DNA of 64,000 bases, from the NCBI GenBank assembly GCA_029378245.1, contig JARKIF010000005.1:1798001-1862000 (forward strand). Reading direction: 5' to 3'. The DNA comes from Roridomyces roridus (Eukaryota; Basidiomycota; Agaricomycetes; Agaricales; Mycenaceae). Below the pieces are notes generated by a model, which saw only the letters and a list, made by a program, of their open reading frames with translations, searched no databases and had not been told where the DNA came from. The position numbers were made by a program, and so were the translations under genes. This document shows, piece by piece, positions 47,820 to 60,386 of this stretch; position 1 is the stretch's first letter; every line of letters starts with the position of its first letter.

Positions 47820-49748
47820 CTAATACTCGCCCTCCTCCTCAGCGTCAGCGCTGTCCGTGCCGACCTCCTCGTAGTCCTTCTCGAGAGCAGCGAGATCCTC
47901 ACGGGCCTCCGAGAACTCACCCTGAGCCAGAGATCAGTCGTCGGAAACATGCGGGAAAGGAAAAGAACAAACCTCCTCCATACCCTCACCGACGTACCAG
48001 TGGACAAAGGCACGCTTCGAGTACATGAGATCGAACTTGTAGTCGAGGCGTCCCCAAGCAGCAGAGATGGCCGTGGTGCTGGATGGAATTTCAGTACAAT
48101 GCATTCAACAACAACAAAGCGAAACTGACTTGGCAAGCATGCAAAGACTGCGGGTGGTCTTGGCAAGGTCACCGCCGGGAACACAAGCAGCGGGCTCATT
48201 GCAGACACCCATCTTGAAGCCAGTGGGGCACCAGTCAACGAACTGGATCGTGCGCTTGGTCTTGATGCTGGCGACGGCAGCCTGCGTGTCCTTGGGGACG
48301 ACATCACCACGGTACAGCAAGCAGCAAGCCACTGTAGACGATACATTAGGAATGCACGTCAAGATGAACAACAGCACTGACTGTATTTCCCATCCTTGGG
48401 GTCACACTTGACCATCTGGTTACCGTGCTCGAAGCAAGCAAAGGTCATCTCGGCGACAGAGTTCTGCTCGTGGTTGGCCTTCTCAGCAGACAGGAGGGGC
48501 GCATAGGTGGCGAGAGGGAAGTGGATACGGGGGAAGCTTTTTGGCGGAGAATGAGCATTTGTCATCCGATACCATCACAAAGTGACTCACGGCACCAAGT
48601 TGGTCTGGAACTCGTTCAGATCGACGTTGAGCGAGCCGTCGAAACGGAGCGAGGCCGTAATCGACGACACGACCTGGGCGATCAGTCGGTTCAGGTTAGA
48701 GAAACTGGGCGAAACGACGCCAAGGTTCTTTTTGCAGATGTCGTAGATCGCCTGGTTGTCAACCTAGACGCGAAGAATGGATAACATGTCAATGGAAAAA
48801 AACAATTCACGTACCATGAAGGAGCAGTCAGAGTGCTCGAGGGTCGTGTGCGTCGTCAGCACCGAGTTGTAGGGCTCAACAACGGAGCTGGACAACTGGG
48901 GCGCAGGGTACACACAGAACTCGAGCTTGGACTTCTTGCCATAGTCGGTAGAGAGCCGCTCGAGAAGCAGGGCACCGAAACCAGAGCCAGTTCCACCACC
49001 GAACGAGTGGAAGACAAAGAAGCCCTGGAGACCAGAGCAGTTGTCGGCAAGACGGCGAATCTTGTCCATAACGGGGTCAATGAGCTCCTTGCCAACCGTG
49101 TAGTGGCCACGAGCATCTGAGACGAGAGTTGAGACGATTTGACGCGAAAAAAAAGAGGTATGACTAACAGTTGTTGGCAGCGTCCTCCTTGCCAGTGATC
49201 ATGGTCTCGGGGTGGAAGAGGGAGCGGTAGGGACCGGTCTTGACATCGTCGATGACACCAGGCTATGTTATATTATCGTATCAAGGCCATAGGACGCGGG
49301 AACGGCCGACACCCACCTCGAGATCGACATAGAGAGACCGTGGAACATGTTTGCCGGATCTACGCTTGGTTAGCCCCGCCTTCAAGCTCGAAGAAGGTGG
49401 TTTGGTCAGCTCACCCAGTCTCGGAGAAGAAGGTCGAGAATCCGCTGTCGGATGACGAGGGCGATCCCTCCATGATACGACCATCCGGCTGCGTGAAAAA
49501 GAGACGTATGAGATGGAAAAGGAAGGAAAAGTCCAAGGACGTACGCTGAGGCCGTGCTCTAACGTGTAGAGCTCCCCTTTGGTGGATGAGCGACGCGAAT
49601 TTGACGCGATAGCAAGAAATGGACTCACAGCAGGCGTTACCGATCTGGACACCAGCCTGACCGACATGGACTGAGATGACTGGTGGAATAAGGTCCAGTC
49701 AGCGTTATGCTGGGCTTGACAGACTTGTGGCCACTGACCTTCACGCAT
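47820..49748 (-). CDS. TUB1: Alpha-tubulin, copy A
   Basis: Reverse-strand exons from ATG 49748 join across about ten introns: [90 protein letters not shown], then the GGGTGSG nucleotide loop, [20 protein letters not shown] (with the GTPase-activating Glu), [16 protein letters not shown] and the C-terminal EEEGEY. Alpha identity is shown by the PGGDLAK and [20 protein letters not shown] blocks and the terminal Tyr. Compared with copy B it has CFEHGNQM and [11 protein letters not shown] where CFEPGNQM and [11 protein letters not shown] are usual. It forms the alpha subunit of microtubules. Divergent from the large disordered-protein gene. Confidence 0.92.
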
Positions 49749-50388
49749 TGTTGGTTAGATGGAAAGTGGGACGGTGTTTGTTCACCCAACAAAAAGTCTG
49801 CGGAACACGCTTCTTTCGGCGCCGTCCCGGCCGATGTCGCACGGCGAAGTAAGTATGGACTCAATATTCCTCCCTAATTGCCTTTTATTGAATGCTCCAA
49901 ATCCGCGTCCAACTTGGAGTACGAGTAGAAGAAGGGCAAAAAAATCGCGAAAAAAGGGCGCCTTGTTCGGCCGAAAGCATACATAGACACTTAACCTTCT
50001 TACTGTTCCCTCCATTGCTCTGCGATATAAATGCGACGACCGCACACTAGTTGATTGTATCCGAGTGAGAAGAACTGGAATATTCCTGTTTAAAATGATG
50101 CAGAGACCTCTTCCTCGTCAGATGCCATCGTGCCAGGTTCCACGGCCTAGAGCAGCCCACCAAGCGTAATCCGTTCGCCGTCGTCCTTCCTTACCCTCCT
50201 CGTGCGTTTCAATTCAATCTGTGTGCAAAAATCAGGGTGTTGAATATAGCGCATCATTTCAGGGCTTTCTTCGCTTAGGGCCTTCGCGTTTGCCGCTCAC
50301 TCCCAGGGTCGACGCCGTTTTCCTGGCCAGTTTTTGTTTCACATCCTCGCCGCTCCTCCTGGGACCCAGGGAGTAGTCCTCGACTGCG
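49749..50388. promoter_or_regulatory. Shared upstream region of alpha-tubulin A and the 50.4-kb gene
   Basis: 640 bp separates two divergent start codons, one of the longer promoters in the window. It has A-rich stretches near 49940-49960 and T-rich runs, but no repeated motif or clear TATA element was identified by eye. Confidence 0.4.
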
Positions 50389-53300
50389 ATGACCACAACC
50401 ACGCAGACTTCCCCTAGTCCTTTCGCCCGTCTCACTCTTATGGGCAGGGGTTCTCAATCTCCGAACCTCCGCTTACGACGCGACTCGGCAAGACGAGGGA
50501 ACAATAAGGACGAGGACTACATCCCGTACAATGGGCCGTACGAGGAGCCCCCCAGGAGGAAGCAGGAGCAGGGGCGAGACCGGGACAGCTGGGGTGACCC
50601 CTTGTATGACGAGGACGGCAACGCCGTAATTCAGCAGCTGCACCAGCGCTATGCTCCTGGTCCGTCCCAAAATCCATGGCAGGATGAGGACGAGCAGCGC
50701 AAGACCAGGCCGCGCGCCCATTCCGGAGTTTCTTCGTCAGGCACTGTCGATCCCCATCGCTCCAGCACCGGCACAGTCTTGCGGAAGGGATTTCAGCATC
50801 ATGCCAATGTCGTCCGTCCTCCCGTCCCGTCGTACATCAATCTCGACGCGTCCGGTGGCGTGGGCGAGTCACCTGTTCAACCTGCCAGAGTCTCGCAGGA
50901 AGTGCAGCCCCCGAAGCGCACCAGCCTGGCAAGCATCTTCACGTTTGGCAAGAAAGTTCCACCGACAAGCCCGTCCGTCACCAGCCCGTTGCTCAGCGCA
51001 AAGCACCCTCGCGTTTTTGCGGCGCCGCATCCCCGCCCTCCGTCCCTTTATAGTGTTTCCATCTCCGCCGAGAACCACAAGTCCAGTGCCTCGTATACGT
51101 CACACGAAGATGACCCATTTCGTGCATCCCACCACTTCACTCCAACAGCAGACCAGTTCGGTCAGCTCCTTGACCAGGCGACATCCCCTCACCCGTACGC
51201 TTACAACTTTCCCCGACGCGAAATCCCGGAGCCACCACAAACGGCACCCCTCATTACCTCCCCGAAGCTCAAGTTTATCGCCAGGGTTGCGTCACCTCCC
51301 GTCCGCTCTCTCAAAAACTATGCCTCTACCCCAAACCTGCGCGACTCTGCACGATCTCCGGGGTTACTACGGAAAGCCCTTCCCAAGGGCAAGGACCGTT
51401 GGCTCAGCCCAGAGACGTGGTGCGATGCCATTATGTTTCCACGCCCGCGCCTCAAGATCGAGGACACTCTCCGCGGTCGGATTGTCAGCCCACCCGGCTC
51501 ACCTATTATCGGTGGGTTTGCGGCCCCGTCAAAGCCTGAGGGGATGGCATCGCGTGTACTCGCCCACTCACGGAGCATGGTGAACCTCAACGCCGAAGCT
51601 GGGCCGAGTAAACTGAGGCCAGTTCCGGTTGCTTCTCCCCCTCCACCACTGCCGTCTATTACGACCGAGAGACCCCCACGACCGAAGAGTTTTGCATTGG
51701 ATGATCTTGCTCTGCCCAGTCCAGTCCCTTCCTTGGCTCGGTAAGTGCTTTGTTTTGTATTTCGTTGCCTCTTTGACGCGTCCCCATAGTGTTTTGGAAG
51801 AAGGGCAAATTCTTGAGCATCAGCGCAAGAAGTGGCAAATGCAGGCCGCGGGGTCGTTCCAAAACACACGTTCGCGGAGTTTGTCGCGGGCACGGGCCAA
51901 GTCGTTGACAAGTCGGGCAAGAACGGGTCAGAGTAATATGGATTTCCTCGCCGCGCGTTCTTTGCTCGGGAACCAAGACACCATCCCTGTCTTGCCTGTG
52001 CGGAACCATGCACGTTCCGGCAGCCAAAGTGGAACAAACACTCAGGGAACGTCTACTCTCAACACTCGAAGCTCTCACTCGCATTCCAATTCGTTGGTCA
52101 AGACTGTGAGCAAGTCTTCCGGCGGGAACGGCCATTCGCGGCAGGAGAGTTGGAGCCGAACGGCAATCAAGAAGGCCGCGGCCATATGTCATGTGGATGG
52201 CAGTCTGTCGCCTGCAATTGAGCAGGTAACTGGCCTCGAGTCTGCTCTTCGCGATGGAGGGACCAAGGTTATCCGGTTAGCGGATCCTGCGATGATTCCT
52301 GTGGATAGGGGTACTTTTGGTGAAAAGTCGCTCCGAAACGGTGTGTCGCCCACGCCGTCCGGCACGAGTGATGCCCACAAGGGCATCGCGCTATCGACAC
52401 CACCACCCAACGACAACTCTTCTGACCAGTCGTCGCTCCGTCTACCTAGCCACCCCTACGCCCAGTCTTATTCATATCAAACTCCGCCCACCTCGGCTCC
52501 CGCACAGCGTGCCGACTATGCCGGCCCGCATGCGACCGTGGCTGTTGTCAATCCTGATCCCCAGGATTTCGCTACACGCCATCGTCTGCCGCCCCAAGCG
52601 ACGCTCGCGTACCATCCCTATGCGTCCCCATCCTCCCGCCGCGATTCCTACCAGATTGTTCCCCAACCACGCGCTGACAGTGATGTTCCCGGTCCTTCCA
52701 AGATGTGGGCTCAGCTTTCCCCTGGCCCGCATGTGCGCGAGATCTTACCTGGCGACCTGCTGTATTCTCCGTTCATGTCAGAACGCAGCGAGTCACCGGA
52801 TGACAGGGCCGCGAATCCGTATGTCCGAAACCGCAAATCCACCGCGACGATCTTGGATTCTGTCGGTCTCGGCGAGGCGTTGGCGTACGCTATGGAGGAG
52901 GAGAACTTCCGTGATAGTGGATTGGGGACGAGTGAGGATCATACCCCGCCTGATCCTGAGGCTGCCGAGACGCAACATCCTTACCGTGTCCACCGGAAAC
53001 CGGTGCAATACGACATTTCCGGACCTCCTTACACTCCACACAGGACGGACGAAACGAATCGGACATATGGATCGTCGTCACTTGACCCGAATCTGAGAAC
53101 AGACCATCGACTCACACCGCCCACGCCACCCCTTCTTGTGCACCATTCACCGTCCATGAACTCTTCTTCGTCCTCCCCTCCGCGATCCCCACCTCCGATA
53201 GTGAGCGCAGATGACATTGATGATTTCCAAGACCTGTTCTACAGGCCGAACCTAACAGACGAGGTGCTGAATAACCTCAGTCGTCCTTCATCGACTCGTC

Positions 53301-54126
53301 AACCCAGTTTGCCTTGGGACCTCGCTTCCACTACGCGCACTCAGCGCACGCGGACGGGCAGTGGACTCACGAGCCTCGCTCGGCAGCTGAGTCAAGAATT
53401 CGAAGAAATGAGGGCCATGCGAACGGGTGTGCACAGCATGCACACAGAGTCGAGTATCAGTCGTTTCTCTCGTTTCCCACTCGAGAACGATATACACTTC
53501 GTCTTCGCTGACTCTGAATTATCTCGTGGACTAGCGAACCCTGATCGGCCTGCACTCCCTGATGAAGCGATGTCTGCGTTCCATCCTTCGAGCCATCTTC
53601 CGGAGGATGTAGAGTCTTCTCGTGCCTCCTCGCCCATTGATGCGCCGCCTGAAGAGGACGTGGAGGACGGTAAGCCTATTTGTTGTTCCGACCCTGATAA
53701 ATGTATTGAAACTGCAACCCAGAAACTTTCCGTATCGGAAGTGTAGGCTCGATGGTGGCGACGCCTCCAACGACGTCGGGTGACCACCGGACTTCATACA
53801 TGGGGCACCTAGGCCAGATGGGGTCTGTAGAAGTGACTCCCCCTCTGCTGGTTCCCAAAGACGAGCCGCGCGTCGTTTCCTCGGGTTCTGGCTTGCATCC
53901 GCCACCCTCGGCGGACCCGACTCGGAGCAGCTACCTGACAGAGTCGACCATGTCCCGGATATCGCAGCTATCCGACTTTCCTGTTCCTCCGCCTCAATCA
54001 GCATTTACCCCTGCGCACATGTCTTTGCTCAACTCGTACTTTACCTCTGTGCCCGAGGACAATGGCGAGGAGGAGTCGCAGTCTGTCACTACGTTCGCCC
54101 CTCCCCGCGTTGGGGAGAGGTTCTAA
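50389..54126 (+). CDS. Large disordered Ser/Pro-rich protein, unknown function
   Basis: Exons 50389-51741, 51790-53670 and about 53749-54126 give about 1,200 residues. Introns GTAAGT...CCATAG and GTAAGC...GTGTAG keep the frame. No folded domain is recognised. The sequence is dominated by Ser, Pro, Arg and Asp, with many SP/TP sites, an acidic ADDIDDFQDLFYRPNLTDEVL element, RTSLASIFTFGKK and WLSPETWCDAIMFPRPRLK, which look like short docking motifs in a disordered chain. It ends in TTFAPPRVGERF. Length and composition suggest a signalling scaffold or polarity factor, but this is only inference. It sits between the two alpha-tubulin copies, so it was either inserted into or carried along with a tubulin duplication. 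Confidence 0.75.
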
Positions 54127-54365
54127 TTGCTCTCGCCATTTTCGACCCGTATCTATTGCTACTTTATTTTTCCGTTCTGTTTGAATTAGCCCGGATTTCG
54201 TGTTGTAATTCACTCTGCAATTCGTCGTAATATACTCAAGTTGCATGGATTCGAGAACTGATAACTAGTGAAGGGAATTCCGAGAAGGTGCTGTAGGTAT
54301 ATGTGATGTGTTGGTGTGTGTTGTATCGTAAGTGCAAGAAAGAGAAGAAAACAAGCGAAAACTTT

Positions 54366-56045
54366 TCAATATTCAGCTTCCTCAGCGAGGTCCGCGCTGT
54401 CAATCCCAACTTCCTCGTAATCCTTCTCCAAAGCAGCCAGATCCTCCCGTGCCTCGGAGAATTCACCCTCCTCCATACCCTCGCCGACATACCAGTGGAC
54501 GAAAGCACGCTTCGAGTAGAGCAGGTCGAACTTGTGGTCGAGTCTGCTCCACGCGCTCGAGATGGCGGTCGTGTTGGACAGCATGCAAACGCTACGCGTC
54601 ACTTTGGCGAGATCACCGCCCGGCACGTAGGCGGGAGGCTCGTTGCAGATACCGAGCTTGAATCCGGTAGGGCACCAGTCGACGAATTGGATAGTGCGCT
54701 TGGTCTTGATGACGCTGACGGCGGCGCTGACGTCCTTGGGCACGACATCACCACGGAAGAGAAGGGCGCAGGCCACTATTCGATATGAGTTGTTGCCTTG
54801 AAGGACGCGAAAATGACTGACTGTATTTGCCCTCGCGAGGATCACATTTAACCATCTGGTTTCCAGGCTCGAAGCACGAGAAGGTCATCTCGGAAACAGA
54901 GTTTTGTTCGTGATTCGCTTTTTCGGCAGAAATGATGGGAGCGAATGTTGCAAGAGGGAAGTGGATGCGAGGGAATCTGACAATAGTAAGAAGGCTGTAA
55001 CAATGAACAGGCTTTCACATACGGGACCAAGTTGGTCTGGAATTCGTTAAGATCGACATTGAGAGAGCCATCGAAGCGAAGGGAAGCGGTGATGGAAGAG
55101 ACAACTTGGGCGATAAGTCGGTTCAAGTTGGTGAGACTGGGGCTCGCAATGTTTAAATTTTTCTTGCAGATATCGTAAATCGCTTCGTTGTCAACCTGGA
55201 CGCGAAGAATGAATATAATGTCATTGAACAAACAATTCACGTACCATGAACGAGCAGTCAGAGTGCTCAAGGGTCGTGTGGGTCGTCAGAACCGAGTTGT
55301 ACGGCTCAACAACCGAGCTGGCCAAGGTCGGCGCGGGATACACGCTAAATTCGAGCTTGGACTTCTTCCCATAATCGGTGGAGAGGCGCTCGAGGAGGAG
55401 AGCACCGAAACCCGATCCAGTTCCACCACCGAACGAGTGGAAGACAAAGAAGCCTTGCAGGCCCGAGCAGTTATCAGCGAGCCTCCGGACCTTCTCGAGA
55501 ACGGGATCGATCTGCTCTTTGCCCACAGTGTAGTGGCCACGAGCGTCTGGAAAGAAGATCAGGACGCGCCAAAATGTACGTGTTCAAAGCACATACAGTT
55601 GCTGGCAGCATCCTCCTTGCCTGAGATGAGGGTCTCGGGGTGGAACAGGCTGCGGTACGTGCCATTTCTAACCTGGTCGACGATGATGATGAAATCGGCG
55701 CAAGCGATACTAGTGTACCTACCTGGTCGATGACACCGGGCTCTAGATCCACATACAAAGAGCGTGGAACGTGTTTCCCCGACGAAGTCTCGGAGAAGAA
55801 GGTGCTGAAGCCGCCGCCAGACAGGCCTCCGTCTATGATACGACCATCGGGCTGTACAAAGTCTTTAGTCGGTCTGCAGGGATGGATATGGAAAGAGAAC
55901 GGACGCTAAGACCGTGTTCGGTGCAATACAGCTCCCAGCACGCATTGCCGATCTGCACCCCGGCCTGTCCTACGTGGATACTGATGACTGCACGAGATCA
56001 GCCGTTTTCGACGGTTGCTGGGCTTGTGAACCAACCTTCGCGCAT
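54366..56045 (-). CDS. TUB1B: Alpha-tubulin, copy B
   Basis: Reverse-strand exons from ATG 56045: [170 protein letters not shown] and a C-terminus [10 protein letters not shown]. It is the second alpha-tubulin in the window, on the same strand and with largely the same intron positions as copy A; one intron after GNAC present in A is absent in B. The H1-S2 loop is two residues shorter. The C-terminal Tyr is retained. Copy B looks closer to the fungal alpha-tubulin consensus in its second half. Confidence 0.92.
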
Positions 56046-56162
56046 GGGGGAGTGGTGGAAGAAAGAAAGAAATGGGCAGACAAGCCTAAATTTTGTTTAT
56101 GACTGCCGCGTCAAAGCCGCATCGTGCCATCACGCGTAAATGAATTCATTATCCAGCTCTAA

Positions 56163-56258
56163 AGTATTCTAGCAAAGTCCTTCCTACGTGCTATTGACCA
56201 CCGTCTTTCAAGTATTCTAAAAAAAGTCCTTCCTACGTGCTGTTTACCACCTTCTTAA
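56163..56258. repeat. 48-bp tandem duplication upstream of alpha-tubulin B
   Basis: AGTATTCTA begins at 56163 and again at 56211. The two units share AAAGTCCTTCCTACGTGCT and (T/G)ACCACC with a few substitutions and an A-run expansion in the second unit. The duplication lies about 120-210 bp upstream of the alpha-tubulin B start and between it and the hydrolase stop. Confidence 0.75.
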
Positions 56259-56357
56259 CCACCTTTTTACTGTCCGTAGCCTTGGCCGTGCTCTTACGCA
56301 TGAAATACCTGCAAAAACGCGTCAATTTTGAGCCACAGACGCGAAACCTACGCGCGC

Positions 56358-59300
56358 TCACCCAAGCAAGACATCCCACAGCCTCAGCCCATGCATTGGA
56401 AGAATATTGTTTCGCTGCTGCTCTTCGGAAGCAGATTGTTTGGGTCCCTTGTTCGGGTCATCATCTACAATGGAGGTCAAATCAACGAGACCGAGAATCG
56501 CGTATTTTGACCCACCTGGATCGAATGCGGCTTTCACCGCATCTGAGAATTTCAGCTTGAGAACGGTGCGATGCGTCGTCGGCGCGGTATAATAGATATG
56601 TTTCTTGAGTAAAGCCAAAGCTTCTTTCTGTTTGACGGTCAGCAATTATGCAGCCGGAAAAAAATTCAAGACTCGCCGTATCCCGACGCTTGGCAATGGC
56701 TGTAGGTGGCGGGCTCTCGTCGTCGAGATCCAACGGACCCCACCTACGCTCCTGCTGTACGGCTCCCTCAGTTGTATGCGCAGAACTCGATGAAGACGCA
56801 TTGTCAGCAGTCAACACAACTCTCGCATTCGCAATCATCTTCTTGGCCTTTTCCTCGTTCTTAGCACGTTTGCGGGCGGCCTTTTGAGCATCCCGTTTGA
56901 ACTTGCGATCCCACTCCTCCTGCCCTTCCAACCATCGCATCGTCGGCACCTCCTTGATGATGCCTATTTCGGCTGCCGGCAATGAGAGAACCGACATCTC
57001 CTCTCGGGGATCCATTGGACGCGTTCTCCCTTTGATATCCACACGTTCACGTATCATGGAGAACTTGTCCGAGTCGAGAGGCTTTTCTTTCTGCGTAGAG
57101 CCATTCTGCGTAGAGCTATTCTGCGTCGCGGTCGGATTTGCCGAACGCAAATCTGACGCGGCAGTGTCATTTGAAGGTGTACGCTGCAGCTCCGGCTCTG
57201 GAAATGGATGTTGAGCCAGATACTCTGCATCGTGCTCTGTCACATGTTGAATGAAGGAACCAATAGAACGATACGCGTAGGCAGCCTGAACACTTTCAGT
57301 TGAAAGCAGTAGATGGTAGCGAGATACCGACGCTTTCAATGAACGTGAAAACAGTGAATACATGACACATATCTGTGTGCGTCAGCGTAAAGCTCCTTTT
57401 CGAAATTACAAACGCACCATCAAACACCTGCAGCTTAACATTCGTGGGTTCAGTGTACCGCTCAGAGTTTTCCTGTTGCCTCCGTGCGTCTCGCAAGGCA
57501 CCTTTACGCGTCGGAAATCGTTCGGGATCCGCCGCTCGATGAGCAAGATAAATCTATGCAGAGGTTTAGTTGATTCCAGGGATATTCAAAGAGTACGAAC
57601 AATCTCATCCCGCAACGCCTCATCGTTCCCAGCCATAATATACAACGGAGGCAACCCTCCCAAAGAGCCTTGAAGGACAGGGGAGACGAGGGGATGCGTT
57701 AACTGCCTACGAGAACTGTCAGATCTGAACAGAGTAAAAGCTTCTCACATACTCTGTGGTAGCATACTGTTGGATTTGTGATTTTTGCAGCTGAAGCGGT
57801 TGTGCGTCCACATTACTCATTTTCACCACCGGCGGTCTCGGCTCCCATTCGTCGACATCATACTCCTTGGAATCAGCGGGTCCTTTGGATGGTTGGCCAT
57901 GTGCCGAGTCGCGATCTTCCGCAGGAGTCTCTCCCGCCAGACGAGCCTCTGTTGGACGTAGTTGGTCTGCATGCCCAGGTTCTGGAGGTGGACTGCTTTT
58001 CGCAGGTACTACGCGCCGTTCCTCGGGTAGCAAATCCATGGGCCATGTCGTGCTGGGGCGATAGATGAATCCATGGGGTGGAATGATATCCTACGAAAGA
58101 TTGAGAATGAGATGAATGGAAATTTAATGGCTTACCGTGGCCGTATTTTCCATAACGCTGGGAAATGAGTGTGTGAGATCCACCCAAGGACTGATCAGCA
58201 CACAGCCTGCTGGGAGGGGCACACCCATATCGCGGAGAATGGAAAGCGTCGACACGCATAAACCACCACCAGCAGAGTCACCTTGGATCAATCAGCGCCA
58301 TAATTGGGAAGAGAAGGAATCTTATACCCGCAAGAACTATCTTGGATGGTGGAATAGCTTTGTGTAATGCGTTTGCAGGCGGTCTGATGAGATACAAGTC
58401 TGTTGAAAGTTGGAGAAGAGTGATACAGCGACTAGAGGGCTTACAAGCCGCAAGGCAATCTTGAAGTGCGCATGGGAATGGATATTGTGGAGATTTGCTG
58501 CGGGACAGTTGGTCCAATCCACGAGATACTGGGTAAATACGCACCGGTAATTGACTGCAAATACTCTGCCTTTGATTTTCCGGGCTATATCAACGTTAGA
58601 GAAGCCCGACTATCTTGTATGAATAATACCATAGCGTATGAGTTGATATCTGTGCGTATCTCGAACCTAAATTAGTCGGAGATTGAGAGGGAAGTGGGAT
58701 GCTCACTAATGGATCCCCACGAGTAGCCGCCTGCACAAATGTGAGAAAGTCCCAAAGCCTAACAAGGAGGTCTGACCTCCGTGAAAGTAAAGCTGAAGAG
58801 ACTGTTCAGCAAAGCACCGAGAACAGGTACGACTTTCGCACCATCACACGGTCTAATTTCTCCATTTTGAGAACAGCACGGTCATCTTCGGACAATTTAC
58901 GGCCTGGAGAACCAGTGTCTCCAGACAAATATTCTTTCTGAGTTATCCACTCGGCGTCGATGCCATTATCCGAGCCTCTCACTTGCCACCACCGTTCGCC
59001 GCCAACGACAGCTTTGAGTTCATCGGGTCCAAACCAGTCGATGAGAATGTCGGCTGCAGCATTGCACGTTTCTAGCGGTATGGAGACCTCTGCCACGGAG
59101 GCCCAATACGGGGACGGCACATGTGTGTTTGTGCTGTTAATTACCATTAGGACGCGACTGGAATGAGTGAAACCACTTGCAATGCTTGCAAAGACTCGAT
59201 AGTATTCAAAGTTCCGAGGTGAATGAACGCTTTGACGATGTGAAAAGCCTCGTCGAAGAATATATCGTCTTGTGCTTGATCTGGTCTGTTTTCGCGGTGC

Positions 59301-59389
59301 TTGATTGCGAGACGCTTGCCGTGGGCGAAGAAAGTCTTGATAACGACTGGTGTGATGTGAACAGCCGCAGAGAAGGTAGAGACAGGCAT
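56358..59389 (-). CDS. HSL-type alpha/beta hydrolase with long basic C-terminal extension
   Basis: Reverse-strand exons from ATG 59389 join through more than ten introns. The N-terminus reads [20 protein letters not shown] and [17 protein letters not shown]. The oxyanion motif [10 protein letters not shown] is followed by [24 protein letters not shown], the nucleophile elbow [26 protein letters not shown], the acid GNDEALRDE and the His in MCHVF. Thus the Ser-Asp-His triad of the hormone-sensitive-lipase family is complete. A C-terminal extension of about 300 residues contains [20 protein letters not shown], a Lys/Arg coiled coil ([25 protein letters not shown]) and [20 protein letters not shown] before [10 protein letters not shown] lipid ester hydrolase is likely; substrate unknown. 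Confidence 0.83.
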
Positions 59390-60386
59390 TAGGATTCGGA
59401 AAAGAGCGTGTGGGACTTGAAGGAGAGAGGAAATGACCGTGACGTCACCGACTCAAACTGGAGGCAACGAGTGATATAGCACAGCTCTGCGGCGGACACG
59501 GTCTCTCTCTCTGACACCGACACAGCGAGCCCTGCCCACGAACACAACACGAACACGCGTTGACCCGCGTTCAGGATGCTGGAACGCGCCAACCGCGATT
59601 GATGGGTGCCGTTTCTCCATCAAGCATTGACAAGTACATAGAGTATAACATGGGTAACCGGAGGCGCTGGTTACCCCGCTGGTGACCGCTGGTTACCTGT
59701 GGCTGTGGGTAACCAGTTGAAATACCAGATGTACGCAGGGGTCCGCTTATCTCAGGTCAGATCACCTGCGAAAAGATTATCCGATTGTTTGAGCATTGTT
59801 TGAGCACCCGGAACAGCAAGGCCATCAATCATCTTTACCTTGCACCAACAAGTCATCGTCGCCGCCGCCTTTGGGCACCTGGACCAGCCTCACGCGTCCA
59901 TCCACCAACGCAGCACCCGGGCTTCTTCGCCAGCCTTGTTTATGTCTGATTGACCTAGCCCGCCGGATGCACCTTCTTTAAAATAAACCGAAATAATACA
60001 GGCGTACTTTACATCCAGTGGACGATTCCTACAAGACTCGCCAACTATCCTACTCTAGCCACACTTGAACTTGAAGACCCAACCCTTGCATTATTCCCTC
60101 TGAGTTTTGACTCAGTACTTTCCCCTCAAATCGGCGGCATTGCACGAATACCAAGAATTCGGCAATATCCGTTGTGGGTCCTCAAACCCACCCTGAGCCG
60201 ATGACGGTGAGCAAAAATAGTTCCTGTACTCTCCTTTGTTCTAATTCCTCCAAGGGTATACGCATAATTCCGTACCATGGCCCACCAACACCGCTCGCAG
60301 AAAAAGCTCGTCGTTTCATCTCAACCTCCATAACAAGCCCTGCTTCGGCGATCATTCTGCAAGGAGCTCCCTACTGCTACAACAAC
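59390..60386. other. Region upstream of the recombinase gene with clustered GGTNACC sites
   Basis: About 1 kb without a convincing gene. Between 59652 and 59718 five copies of a GGTTACC/GGTAACC/GGTGACC palindromic core occur within 67 bp, in CTGGTTACC and GGGTAACC contexts. The remainder shows only short frames. The hydrolase promoter must lie at the left end. Confidence 0.55.

Noticed and set aside
60174..60386. Upstream in-frame ATG for the Crypton-like gene
   Set aside because: The added residues look like untranslated leader, and the 60387 start fits the family's short N-terminus better; the choice remains uncertain.
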